Virus record (IMG/VR): IMGVR_UViG_3300049596_000679
Coordinates: 1 to 64,000 of that record
DNA from: a virus
Reading direction: 5' to 3' (one strand)
DNA length: 64,000 nt
Of the stretch, positions 18,848-27,843 are shown one piece after another. Numbering within the stretch: the first letter of the stretch is position 1; the number at the start of each line of letters is the position of its first letter. The notes beneath the pieces were generated by a model. That model did no database searches. It was not told where the DNA came from and was given only the letters and a program-made list of their open reading frames with translations. The translations under genes and the position numbers were made by a program.

Positions 18848-19753
18848 GTGGCTACAGGTAATTACGGAACAATAAGAAGTGCGGACGTTAGTCCTGATGA
18901 CGTAGAGATCATCTTGAATTATACGCCATCAAGGGATGAAACAGATAACTTTGTTTTAACTAAATTAGATGCAAAATCTATTTTACGACCATATTTTCAC
19001 AATGCAACAACTGGTGGTAATTCAGGTGTTGAAATTTTAGGTGGTTTATATAACTTAAAATTACCGGCTGATCAATTTAATAAGTTAGGTATATATACAT
19101 TGTATATTAGACCGGCAGAAATTAGAACTAAAATAACAGATTGTGGTGTTCTATCTTCATTACCTAATGTTAAAGGTATTGTAATTGACTTGAATAATGT
19201 TCCATCACAATATAGAAATAAATTTGTTAATCAAGGTTTAATTGGTTTTAGAGTTGAATACTTAAATTCTGATGGAACTAAAATTCCTAATTTTTTTAGA
19301 ATTATAACCTCATCATTTTATTGTGAACCTGTTGTTCAAAATTTAACAAACACATCACAAAAGGCTATTAGATATAGGTATGTAGAAAGTACATCAAACT
19401 TACTTTTCTGTACACTTTCACCATCATCTTCTCCAACTAATAAACCAAGTGCCACACCATTTATTGGTCAACCTGATCAGAATGTTATTATAACTAATAC
19501 ATTTTTTAATCCTATAACTACAGAAATTGAAATTGTAGAACACGATATATCGACATTGGCAATTGCCCTTTATGGTAATCAAACCAAATCTATTGATGAT
19601 GGAATTTACACAATCTATGATAGCGCTAATAACATCTACAAACAATACAACTTATTTGAGGTACGTGATCAATTTAATGAGTTATTATATGAAGTTAGAC
19701 AAGATAGAAATAACAATATTGATTTTAGTAAAAGTTTTAACAACATAGTATAA
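18848..19753 (+). CDS. Structural protein with GTG start
   Basis: This 301-residue protein of unknown family lies in the baseplate/tail block. GTG at 18848 is the only reasonable start (MATGNYGTIRSADVSPDDVE). It has a short Ser/Pro/Thr-rich loop near residues 195-212 and a C-terminal segment reading YNLFEVRDQFNELLYEVRQD. It ends 2 bases before the next ATG, so the two are co-translated. Confidence 0.63.
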   Translation: MATGNYGTIRSADVSPDDVEIILNYTPSRDETDNFVLTKLDAKSILRPYFHNATTGGNSGVEILGGLYNLKLPADQFNKLGIYTLYIRPAEIRTKITDCGVLSSLPNVKGIVIDLNNVPSQYRNKFVNQGLIGFRVEYLNSDGTKIPNFFRIITSSFYCEPVVQNLTNTSQKAIRYRYVESTSNLLFCTLSPSSSPTNKPSATPFIGQPDQNVIITNTFFNPITTEIEIVEHDISTLAIALYGNQTKSIDDGIYTIYDSANNIYKQYNLFEVRDQFNELLYEVRQDRNNNIDFSKSFNNIV

Positions 19754-19755
19754 CG

Positions 19756-22700
19756 ATGGCAGTAACAAAATATACGTGTCCACCTCAGTCTCCAAGCGGT
19801 CAAGGGACATTTTCTGACAACTTAGTTGGTTTACAACTTGTTGATGGTGGAGGGTTTACACAAGCAAATTTTGAATTTACCACATCAATTACTGAAAAAC
19901 AAAATAGAAACTTTTCAATAGGGGCATTTTCAGAACCTATATCTTTAGATACGTTAAATATTGAAAGTGTTACCGAATCAAGAATAATACAAGCGAATAA
20001 CTTTAAAGTTTATCCTAATTTTGATTTATCTCAAGTTACTAACTTTACATTATATGGTTCTTTAGTTAAAAGAGTATCTACTTCTATTTTACATATTATT
20101 AATTTTTTTCCTGGAGCATTAGAAATTACATCAGTTTTACCAAATTATAGTACAACTGAAACGGCAACAAACATTCTGTATGATGCGGTTGAGAATGAAA
20201 CAACATTTGATGTTTATATAGGATCTTTAAGAAACCCATTTGATATTGATTATAGTTCAAATGCCAATAGAAATTTTGAACTACTTGAAATTCAAGTTTC
20301 ATCTTTAAGAAATTTTACGGTAAATTACCCAAAATATTCATTGTTTATAAATGGTAGTGAATATCCTTTTATATTCTATAGTCCTTCTAATAATACATCT
20401 ACTACATTAAGTTTTGTTGTTAAAGGTAACCCATTCTCAGGTAATTCTATATCTTATGATTCGTTAGTCATTAGACCTAATGATATATACGTCAATAAAA
20501 CGTTTAATGAAGCAATGGATGAGGTTGAACAATTTTTGTTAAACAGATCTATAACTCCAATATATACATCAACGTTTACGGTTCCAAGAGAAAATGAAGA
20601 TGGAACGGTTTATTTAACGACCCAAGCAATCACATTTCCTAAAAATGGTCAATGGAATTTAGATATATCGTCATTAGCGTTTGATAACTATCTTACTACT
20701 TTAAATGAATTTGCGGCTAACTTAGATTTATATCGTACTAATTTAATATCACGTTTTTTAACGACAGGTGCTATTAAAGAGTTTGATACTCCTGATCAAA
20801 AAATAGAGAAGGTATTACAAATATATGGTAGAAGTTTTGATGAAACAAAAAAGTTTATATCGGCATTATCAAACATGAATAATGTTAATTACAATATCAA
20901 AAATGATATACCATCTCAGTTGTTAAAGAATTTAGCAATGACATTAGGGTGGGATCCAAATATATCACCAATCACAAATGATCAATTATTGGATTCTGTG
21001 TTTAGTACTGGAAGTAATAATTTTAGTGGTTTGTCGGTTGGTATGACACCTGAGGAACTTAACTACCAATATTATAGAAACTTAATTTTAAATTCAGCAT
21101 ATCTTTTTAAATCTAAAGGTACAAGAAAATCTATTGAAATTTTATTAAGATTAATTGGGGCTCCTGAAGCATTAATTGAATTTAATGAATACATATACAT
21201 TGCGGATCAAAAAATAAACATTGAAGAATTTAATGGTCAATACGCTCAATTATCGGGAGGGACATATAGTCAACAATTACCTATTTTAGATACAACAGAT
21301 ATCTACTCAATACAGGGACAACAATTTACTGGGTTTACAACAACTAGTATAATAACAGATGTTAATGTGTTCCCTGAGGATTACCCAATTGATAACTTTG
21401 GTTATCCTATGATGCCTTCAGTAAGTGATTCTTACTACTTCCAAATTGGAGGAGGTTGGTTTGAATCTACACCACAACATAGGATGCCAGAAAAAGTGGA
21501 CATTACTAATAGTGTATTTACGGGAGCAAACCCTAACTATCAGACAACATTATTACCATTTAATTATGGTGAACAATACCTACAAAGATATAAAACTTTT
21601 CCTTATATGAACTTAGGGTTTAAACTACGTAAAGTTGTTGATAATAAGAAAAGTTGGACAGATACTGATGATGGTTTAAGAACAAATTTTGATGGTGGGT
21701 TTAACGCTTATTATCCTGTTGGTGATGACAAATTAGTGGTTAATGTTAAGAATGTTGACATATTTATGAACCCCGCTCAAGGGTTGGTTTATGATGTGTG
21801 GACAATGTCGAGACAATATAATTATCCAATACCTAATCAAGGGTTAAATTATGTTGAACCAACACGATGTAATCCAAACCCAAATACCCCATACCCACAA
21901 AGGGGCGGAATTGATTGGACGGTAATTAACCCAAAACCAAAAGAAAAAACATTCTTTGAATTTGCTCAAACTTTTTGGCATAATACAATTAATGTAAGAA
22001 ATAGACAATTTATTACCGATGGTAAGACAGGTGGGTACCCAACCCTTCAATCTATCTATTGGAAATATTTAGAATCGGGGCAAGCGATTAATGTCCCTAA
22101 TGATAACTTTACATATCAAACAATGATTGATTATGTTAATGGGTTGGGGACTTATTGGATAAAATTAATTGAACAAATGGTTCCTGCAACCACAATATGG
22201 AATACCGGTACTAAATTAGAAAACTCAATTTTCCACAGACAAAAGTTTGTATGGAGAAGACAAATGGGTTGTCAACTTGTACCAGTACCGTGTGATCCTT
22301 GTTATGCAATTGGTCAATTAGTGCCTTATGATTGTCCAATACAATCTGTTGAGTGTCCTATTTACCCTTGGGGGTCTAGTCCTAACGTTAATTCATTTGG
22401 TGTTGTTTTAGGTGATGTTTTGACTACATATTTAAATGATAATGGTTATAATTTAAATAATGATTGTTTGGTTAACACATTAACATCTGAATGGTATGTT
22501 GATGTTAGATTAAATGGAAATCAAATTATAGATTATAAATTCTTTGATGGGTATGGTTATTCTGTTAGTGGAACAAGTTTCCCAACTCAAGTGAATTGGT
22601 TAAATGCCCTTTATGACTCATTACCACAAATGATTAATGAAGGTTTAACGTTTAATATTGATGAAACAACAAATATTGTGACAATTTTTAATAATAATTG

Positions 22701-22773
22701 TATTTCACTTAATAACCAAAACAATTTTGAATTAAATGTGGGGATAAATTTTGATATAATTTGTAATCAATAA
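19756..22773 (+). CDS. Large tail/baseplate structural protein
   Basis: This 1,005-residue protein contains a helical segment, YRNLILNSAYLFKSKGTRKS near residue 440, followed by IEILLRLIGAP. It resembles a segment in phage tail proteins of the P2 gpI type, where it joins fibre to baseplate. The rest is beta-rich. Two cysteine clusters lie late in the protein (CQLVPVPCDPCYAIG, then CPIQSVECPIYPWG). I infer a wedge or fibre-anchoring role from the segment and from its place between baseplate and fibre genes. It overlaps the next gene by one base. Confidence 0.62.
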   Translation: MAVTKYTCPPQSPSGQGTFSDNLVGLQLVDGGGFTQANFEFTTSITEKQNRNFSIGAFSEPISLDTLNIESVTESRIIQANNFKVYPNFDLSQVTNFTLYGSLVKRVSTSILHIINFFPGALEITSVLPNYSTTETATNILYDAVENETTFDVYIGSLRNPFDIDYSSNANRNFELLEIQVSSLRNFTVNYPKYSLFINGSEYPFIFYSPSNNTSTTLSFVVKGNPFSGNSISYDSLVIRPNDIYVNKTFNEAMDEVEQFLLNRSITPIYTSTFTVPRENEDGTVYLTTQAITFPKNGQWNLDISSLAFDNYLTTLNEFAANLDLYRTNLISRFLTTGAIKEFDTPDQKIEKVLQIYGRSFDETKKFISALSNMNNVNYNIKNDIPSQLLKNLAMTLGWDPNISPITNDQLLDSVFSTGSNNFSGLSVGMTPEELNYQYYRNLILNSAYLFKSKGTRKSIEILLRLIGAPEALIEFNEYIYIADQKINIEEFNGQYAQLSGGTYSQQLPILDTTDIYSIQGQQFTGFTTTSIITDVNVFPEDYPIDNFGYPMMPSVSDSYYFQIGGGWFESTPQHRMPEKVDITNSVFTGANPNYQTTLLPFNYGEQYLQRYKTFPYMNLGFKLRKVVDNKKSWTDTDDGLRTNFDGGFNAYYPVGDDKLVVNVKNVDIFMNPAQGLVYDVWTMSRQYNYPIPNQGLNYVEPTRCNPNPNTPYPQRGGIDWTVINPKPKEKTFFEFAQTFWHNTINVRNRQFITDGKTGGYPTLQSIYWKYLESGQAINVPNDNFTYQTMIDYVNGLGTYWIKLIEQMVPATTIWNTGTKLENSIFHRQKFVWRRQMGCQLVPVPCDPCYAIGQLVPYDCPIQSVECPIYPWGSSPNVNSFGVVLGDVLTTYLNDNGYNLNNDCLVNTLTSEWYVDVRLNGNQIIDYKFFDGYGYSVSGTSFPTQVNWLNALYDSLPQMINEGLTFNIDETTNIVTIFNNNCISLNNQNNFELNVGINFDIICNQ

Positions 22774-25454
22774 TGGGATCAATAAGTACATATGGTTTTT
22801 CTGTAACAGGAGATTGTACAAATATGGGGTTAGGTGAGGTAACTTTTTCTGTTACGGGAGATAGTCCAAATTGGTTGGTTATTGAAACACCTACCGCCAA
22901 TCTTAATTTACCAACTTCCGCATTAACGGTAGTTGATTATGTTTATTATTATTCAGGTTTAAGTGCGGGTAGTTACTTTTTACAAGTATATGACTCAACA
23001 TATAGTAATTATGAGGTTGTAAATTTTTATATTTCTTCAGGTACCTGTGTTTCAATTAATACAACAGATACTACTTGTGGTTTTAATAATGGAGGTATAA
23101 CTGCAACAACACAATCTTATTATGGTGGTGGTGCAGGTGCTACTTTTGTTTTATATGATATTAATAATAATTTTATTTCAAGCGGAACTTCGGTAAGTAA
23201 TGAATATGTTTTTCCTCCTGTTTCTGGTGGAACTTATTATGTTGTTGCTGATGATGGGGGTGGTTGTCAAGGTATAAGTGAATCCTGTATTGTTAAAGAA
23301 TCAATACCATTTGATTATGGTTATTATGTTGTAAATGATGGAAGTTGTATAAGTAATGATGGTAGTGGTAAAATATTTTTAACAGGTTTATCTGATCCAA
23401 GTTTATACACGGTTAATTGGTTAACGAGTGTTAATGGGCAAACTGGAACAACGGTAACAGGTTTAACTGCTGGATTGTATAACGTACAAGTGACCAATGA
23501 AGATGGATGTGTTGCAAGTAAAATAATTACAATTACTGGTGTGGAACCATTAGGTATTGGTGGTTTTATGACATATCCACCAAGTTGTTTCACTAATGAT
23601 GGTGAAATAAACATAATTGTAACAGGTGGAACCGCACCATATTATATTGGATGTTCAAATGGTGATAGTACAATAATATTTAATAACGATTATACGTTTA
23701 CAGGTTTATTTTCGGGAACATACAATTTTAACATAATAGATGCCGGAGTATGTACCGTATCAGGGACAACTTCTATCAACACATCTAATAGTTTTCAGGT
23801 ATTAAGTGTTAATACCGTAAATTCAACTTGTAATGATAATACGGGATCGGTAACTATTACGTTAATTGGTTCGGGATATTATACATATAGTTTAACAAAT
23901 TCATCAAATAATACAACAACTTTTGGTCCTACTACTAATATAGTACAACAATTTAATACATTATCTTCAGGTAATTATGATTTGGTTGTAACTGATGGTA
24001 TATGTACATATGAAACCACAATTACAATTGATAATACTGAAAAATTTACAATTTCCGCAATTACTCAAAATACTACTTGTGGGTTAAATGATGGATCAAT
24101 ACAATTATTAGCAAGTAGTGGTGGGACATTACCTTATAGTTATCAGATTACGGGATTTCCACCTTCATTAACCACTACTTTTAATGATTTAGCTCCTGGT
24201 AATTATGTTGGTACGGTAACCGATAATACGGGTTGTTCGCAAACTTTAAATCTTTATATTAATAATTCTAATGGGGTATTATTTGATTTAATTGTGACTC
24301 AACCAACAAGTGGTAATAATGGTCAAATTGATACTATTATATATAACGGAACACCAACATTTACATATGATTGGAGTCCAAACGTTAATGGTCAAACAGG
24401 ATCAACCGTTACATCATTAAGTGGTGGTACATATAGTTTGGAGTTAACAGATTCAAGTGGATGTACATATACAAAAACGGTTACTTTATCAGGAACTAAT
24501 AAAAAATTAAGTTATCAAACATATAACATATGTAATGATAATTTCCAAAATACGGGAATACTTGGTAAACGAGGTATGCAACAAATGTTATCCGAAGGTT
24601 TTGCAGATTTAACATATGATGATACTGGATGTGTTATTGTTAACGCTAATTTTATTGCGGATGTTACGGTTGATGGAGTGAATACTCAAGAATCCTTTTA
24701 TATTTCATCAGGATTAACGGATTATCCATCTGATTATACTTGGGGACAAACTCTTATTGGGGTTTTAGAAAGTTATGATGGTATCAGTAAAGTTGAGATA
24801 GACTATACAACTAATGAAATAAAAATTTATAATAAATGTGTTGAAATTAATGGATGTCAACCTGAAACTATTTATTATTTATCTGATGCGAATATTGTAA
24901 TCAATCTAAAATTAGAATATAATATTTCTTGTTATCAATGTGTTGTAACCCCAACCCCAACCCCAACACAAACGGTAACACAAACGGTAACCTCAACACA
25001 AACGTTAACCCCAACACAAACGTTAACACAAACGGTAACCCCAACACAAACGGTAACACAAACGGTAACCCCAACACAAACGGTAACCCCAACACAAACC
25101 ACAACACAAACGGTAACCCCAACACAAAGTGTTACAAGCACTCCTACACCTACAGTGACACCTACAAATACGGAAACACAAACACCAACTCCTACACCTA
25201 CGCCAACAGAAACAACAACGCCTACACCAACTCCTACACTAACTCCAACACCAACAATACCTTGTAATACTTATTGGTTATTTGAGGGTGGTTTTGCAGG
25301 AGCTACGTTTGATTATACAGATTGTGATGGAGCATTACAAATGGTTTTGGTTGGTATAGGTAGTTCCGAATCTCGTTGTGGCTACCTTTTACCCGATCCA
25401 ACACTAATATCAGGTAGTGGGACATTTTCAGATTCAGGACCTTGCCCTCCTTAA
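22773..25454 (+). CDS. SprB-repeat tail adhesin with Thr/Pro/Gln linker
   Basis: This 893-residue protein is built from about six repeats of 75-85 residues. They have the SprB-repeat pattern: Cys and Asn-Asp-Gly at the start, a GGTxPY-like core, then aGtYxvxVTDxxGC at the end (for example LTAGLYNVQVTNEDGC). SprB is the mobile surface adhesin of gliding flavobacteria. A globular segment follows at about residues 590-720. A repetitive TPTPTQTVTQTV linker covers residues 726-828. A small Cys-containing head domain closes the protein. It is probably a receptor-binding tail fibre or whisker. There is no signal peptide, as expected for a virion protein. The start is in a TAATG overlap. Confidence 0.72.
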   Translation: MGSISTYGFSVTGDCTNMGLGEVTFSVTGDSPNWLVIETPTANLNLPTSALTVVDYVYYYSGLSAGSYFLQVYDSTYSNYEVVNFYISSGTCVSINTTDTTCGFNNGGITATTQSYYGGGAGATFVLYDINNNFISSGTSVSNEYVFPPVSGGTYYVVADDGGGCQGISESCIVKESIPFDYGYYVVNDGSCISNDGSGKIFLTGLSDPSLYTVNWLTSVNGQTGTTVTGLTAGLYNVQVTNEDGCVASKIITITGVEPLGIGGFMTYPPSCFTNDGEINIIVTGGTAPYYIGCSNGDSTIIFNNDYTFTGLFSGTYNFNIIDAGVCTVSGTTSINTSNSFQVLSVNTVNSTCNDNTGSVTITLIGSGYYTYSLTNSSNNTTTFGPTTNIVQQFNTLSSGNYDLVVTDGICTYETTITIDNTEKFTISAITQNTTCGLNDGSIQLLASSGGTLPYSYQITGFPPSLTTTFNDLAPGNYVGTVTDNTGCSQTLNLYINNSNGVLFDLIVTQPTSGNNGQIDTIIYNGTPTFTYDWSPNVNGQTGSTVTSLSGGTYSLELTDSSGCTYTKTVTLSGTNKKLSYQTYNICNDNFQNTGILGKRGMQQMLSEGFADLTYDDTGCVIVNANFIADVTVDGVNTQESFYISSGLTDYPSDYTWGQTLIGVLESYDGISKVEIDYTTNEIKIYNKCVEINGCQPETIYYLSDANIVINLKLEYNISCYQCVVTPTPTPTQTVTQTVTSTQTLTPTQTLTQTVTPTQTVTQTVTPTQTVTPTQTTTQTVTPTQSVTSTPTPTVTPTNTETQTPTPTPTPTETTTPTPTPTLTPTPTIPCNTYWLFEGGFAGATFDYTDCDGALQMVLVGIGSSESRCGYLLPDPTLISGSGTFSDSGPCPP
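24948..25256 (+). repeat. Low-complexity repeat coding for a Thr/Pro/Gln/Val linker
   Basis: Imperfect tandem copies of short units built from ACACAAACGGTAACC and CCAACACAA encode TPTQTVTQTV-type sequence. The repeat keeps other frames and the opposite strand open, producing spurious ORFs. It may be prone to slippage or recombination with the similar linkers at 28.4 kb and 31.3-32.6 kb. Confidence 0.85.
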
Positions 25455-25468
25455 TTTAAATTCACTTT

Positions 25469-25475
25469 TATTTAT
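25469..25475 (+). promoter_or_regulatory. TATTTAT element before the glycosyltransferase-like gene
   Basis: TATTTAT lies 20 bases before the ATG at 25496 in the gap after the SprB-repeat adhesin. It suggests the gene is expressed with the tail genes. Confidence 0.5.
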
Positions 25476-25495
25476 TATGTGATATCTTTTAATAT

Positions 25496-26470
25496 ATGGA
25501 AGATATTCTTTTTGTTACCGCACAACCTGACGTACCTTATTTTCATTGGCAAGTAAAGTTGTATACGCATAATTTCATTGAGAAAGGAATTAAACCTTGT
25601 CAGATCCATGTAATTTTTGGATTACAAAAAAAACAACAACCATCACAAGGTGCTTTAGAATTATGTGATTATGGTTTTAATGTTCATTTTTATGATGACG
25701 ATAGAGAAACCAAATCATATATACCAAGTATAAAACCATATTTAATTTTTCAATGGTTAAACGAATATCCTGAAAATAGTAAATTATTTTTCTTACACGA
25801 TTCAGATATCATATTCAGTAGATTACCAGATTTTGATAAGTTATTAAATGATAATATTTCATATCTATCCGACACAATAGGGTATATTGGTTACAACTAC
25901 ATTAAAGATTGTTGTGATAGATATGAGAAACAATATCCATCATCAAACAAAGAGCAATTATTTCAAGAAATGGCTGACATTATTGGGATTGATGTTGATT
26001 TAATTAAACAAAACCAAGAAAATTCAGGTGGAGGACAATACCTTATTAAAAATACGGATCCTTTATTATGGGGTAAGATTTATGATGATTGTACTCCACT
26101 TTATAATCAAATGTTGGATTACCAAAGAAGGTTCCCAATTAATCCAGGTCAAATACAATTTTGGACTGCAGAAATGTGGTCGTTATTATGGAATATGTGG
26201 AATTCAGGATATGAGACAAAAATTACAAATGAATTAGATTTTTCTTGGGCAACTGATGATATTGATATTTATAATAAAAAACCAATATTACATATGGCAG
26301 GTGTAACCGACCAATTAAAAACTACAAAATTTTATAAGGGAGATTTTATAAACAGGAATCCAATTGAGGATTTAAGGAATGATAGTAATTACTTCAATTA
26401 TGTGGATAAAAATAGTTCCACAATTAAATATATTGAAGTAATGGAGTCATTTTTAGAAAAAAATAAATAA
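25496..26470 (+). CDS. Glycosyltransferase-like protein among tail-fibre genes
   Basis: This 324-residue soluble protein has features of a GT-A glycosyltransferase. There is a Rossmann-like N-terminus (DILFVTAQPD). A DxD-type metal/nucleotide-sugar motif lies in LFFLHDSDIIF (D102-S-D104). A later HMAGVTD carries a His-type end motif. It recalls eukaryotic and bacterial enzymes that glycosylate hydroxyproline or serine in repetitive proteins, but I cannot confirm the subfamily. The neighbours on both sides encode adhesins with long Thr/Pro linkers, so a tail-fibre O-glycosylation role is a plausible inference. Modification of host surface glycans is the alternative. Confidence 0.55.
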   Translation: MEDILFVTAQPDVPYFHWQVKLYTHNFIEKGIKPCQIHVIFGLQKKQQPSQGALELCDYGFNVHFYDDDRETKSYIPSIKPYLIFQWLNEYPENSKLFFLHDSDIIFSRLPDFDKLLNDNISYLSDTIGYIGYNYIKDCCDRYEKQYPSSNKEQLFQEMADIIGIDVDLIKQNQENSGGGQYLIKNTDPLLWGKIYDDCTPLYNQMLDYQRRFPINPGQIQFWTAEMWSLLWNMWNSGYETKITNELDFSWATDDIDIYNKKPILHMAGVTDQLKTTKFYKGDFINRNPIEDLRNDSNYFNYVDKNSSTIKYIEVMESFLEKNK

Positions 26471-26475
26471 CTGAT

Positions 26476-26482
26476 TATTTAT
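26476..26482 (+). promoter_or_regulatory. TATTTAT element abutting the ATG at 26488
   Basis: TATTTAT ends 5 bases before the start codon. If it is a -10 element, the transcript would begin at or next to the ATG and be leaderless. Confidence 0.45.
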
Positions 26483-26487
26483 TAGTA

Positions 26488-27813
26488 ATGGGAACTCAAC
26501 CGATAATAGTAAAACCTGTAAATGAATGTGCAATAATAACGTTATTTCCAATGACGGCTATATGTAATAGTAATAATCCAAGTACACCACAATCTTACGA
26601 TGGATCAGTTAGTGTTTTGGTTAGTGGTGGTACTCCACCATATAATATTACTTGGGAAGAAGGTGGATCTGGACCAACAAAGTCTAATCTTGGTGTTGGT
26701 GATTATCATGCAACCATAGTTGATTTTTATGGTGATTTTACGGCAAATACAATATGTAGTTTAACTGCGGAAACAACAACCACCACAACTTCCACTTCAA
26801 CAACTACATTACCTGTTTATAGTGGTTTATGTATGTATTTTACAAATACGCATGGGTCTAACTCGGAAACACATGAATTTTTATTTAATGGGTATTTAAA
26901 TGGGCAACCTACTTGGAAATCTGATGATAATTTATATGATATATATTGGAGTACAGGAACAACAAATCAATGGTTAGTTGATGGGTGGAGTAATGGTATT
27001 ATATATAATTCAAACACATCTACACCTCCATTAACGGGATGGCAATTCTTAGGTGGAAGTTATTCTGCGTCATATGTAATTACTGTATTGGAAGGGGCTT
27101 GTGTGAATAATCCTATGATTAATATGTCAATAAGTACACAAGCGCCAACGTGTCTTAATAATGGTAGTATTATTATAACTGCAAATGGTGGAACACCGGC
27201 ATACCAATATTCAATTAATGGAGGAACTACGTATCAATCAAGTCCGGTATTTAGTAATTTAGGGGGAGGTATTTATAGTGTTATGGTTAAAGATTCGAAT
27301 AATATAACCACAACACAAAGTGTTACGTTAACATCATTACCTATTATTAACAATTATCAAATTCAATTACTTTTAACTGGACCTAATTCTTTTAATATTG
27401 TCGTAACACCTACATTACCTATTGGTGCGTACATTACGTTTAATTTATTACATAATAGTACATTTAAATTAGCTCCTTCACCAACTGTCGCAACATATAA
27501 TAATTTAGTTACGGTTATTGTTAATGGGGCTCCAATAACAACACCATCACCTATCTTAACTACAAGTACAACGTTTAATCCTTGTGATTCAGGGTCAATT
27601 TACACAAATATTAATGTAACTAATTGGAATTCAATAACATTTAATTCGTCAACTACAATAAGTGGTACTTTTACAAATACTATAAACCCAATAACACCTT
27701 TAGTTACTTGTTATAATGTTACTGGTCAAAGTAAATTATTTATTAATAATGCTAAGTTGAATAAATGTGGATGTTGTAATCTTATAGTTAAAAATCCACC
27801 ATATAATAAATAA
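26488..27813 (+). CDS. SprB-repeat tail adhesin
   Basis: This 441-residue protein contains two SprB-like repeats. One lies near residues 25-80 (VLVSGGTPPYNITWEEGG). The other lies near 215-270 (ITANGGTPAYQYSINGGT, then GGGIYSVMVKDSNN). They are separated by a Thr/Ser-only linker (ETTTTTTSTSTTTLP) and a Trp-rich domain. The C-terminus has a CGCCN cysteine cluster. It is probably a short fibre or a tip protein working with the adhesin at 22773. Its own TATTTAT element lies directly upstream. Confidence 0.68.
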   Translation: MGTQPIIVKPVNECAIITLFPMTAICNSNNPSTPQSYDGSVSVLVSGGTPPYNITWEEGGSGPTKSNLGVGDYHATIVDFYGDFTANTICSLTAETTTTTTSTSTTTLPVYSGLCMYFTNTHGSNSETHEFLFNGYLNGQPTWKSDDNLYDIYWSTGTTNQWLVDGWSNGIIYNSNTSTPPLTGWQFLGGSYSASYVITVLEGACVNNPMINMSISTQAPTCLNNGSIIITANGGTPAYQYSINGGTTYQSSPVFSNLGGGIYSVMVKDSNNITTTQSVTLTSLPIINNYQIQLLLTGPNSFNIVVTPTLPIGAYITFNLLHNSTFKLAPSPTVATYNNLVTVIVNGAPITTPSPILTTSTTFNPCDSGSIYTNINVTNWNSITFNSSTTISGTFTNTINPITPLVTCYNVTGQSKLFINNAKLNKCGCCNLIVKNPPYNK

Positions 27814-27829
27814 AAATTAAGTAATAAAC

Positions 27830-27836
27830 TATTTAT
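27830..27836 (+). promoter_or_regulatory. TATTTAT element before the fibre gene at 27844
   Basis: TATTTAT ends 7 bases before the ATG. It lies within a short AT-rich gap shared with no other gene. Confidence 0.5.
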
Positions 27837-27843
27837 TGATTAA

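Noticed and set aside
24901-25267. Long open frames on both strands through the T/P/Q repeat (for example Asn-rich and Val/Cys-rich products).
   Set aside because: They arise because the tandem repeat has no stop in any frame. Only the TPTQTV frame continues into ordinary coding sequence on both sides.
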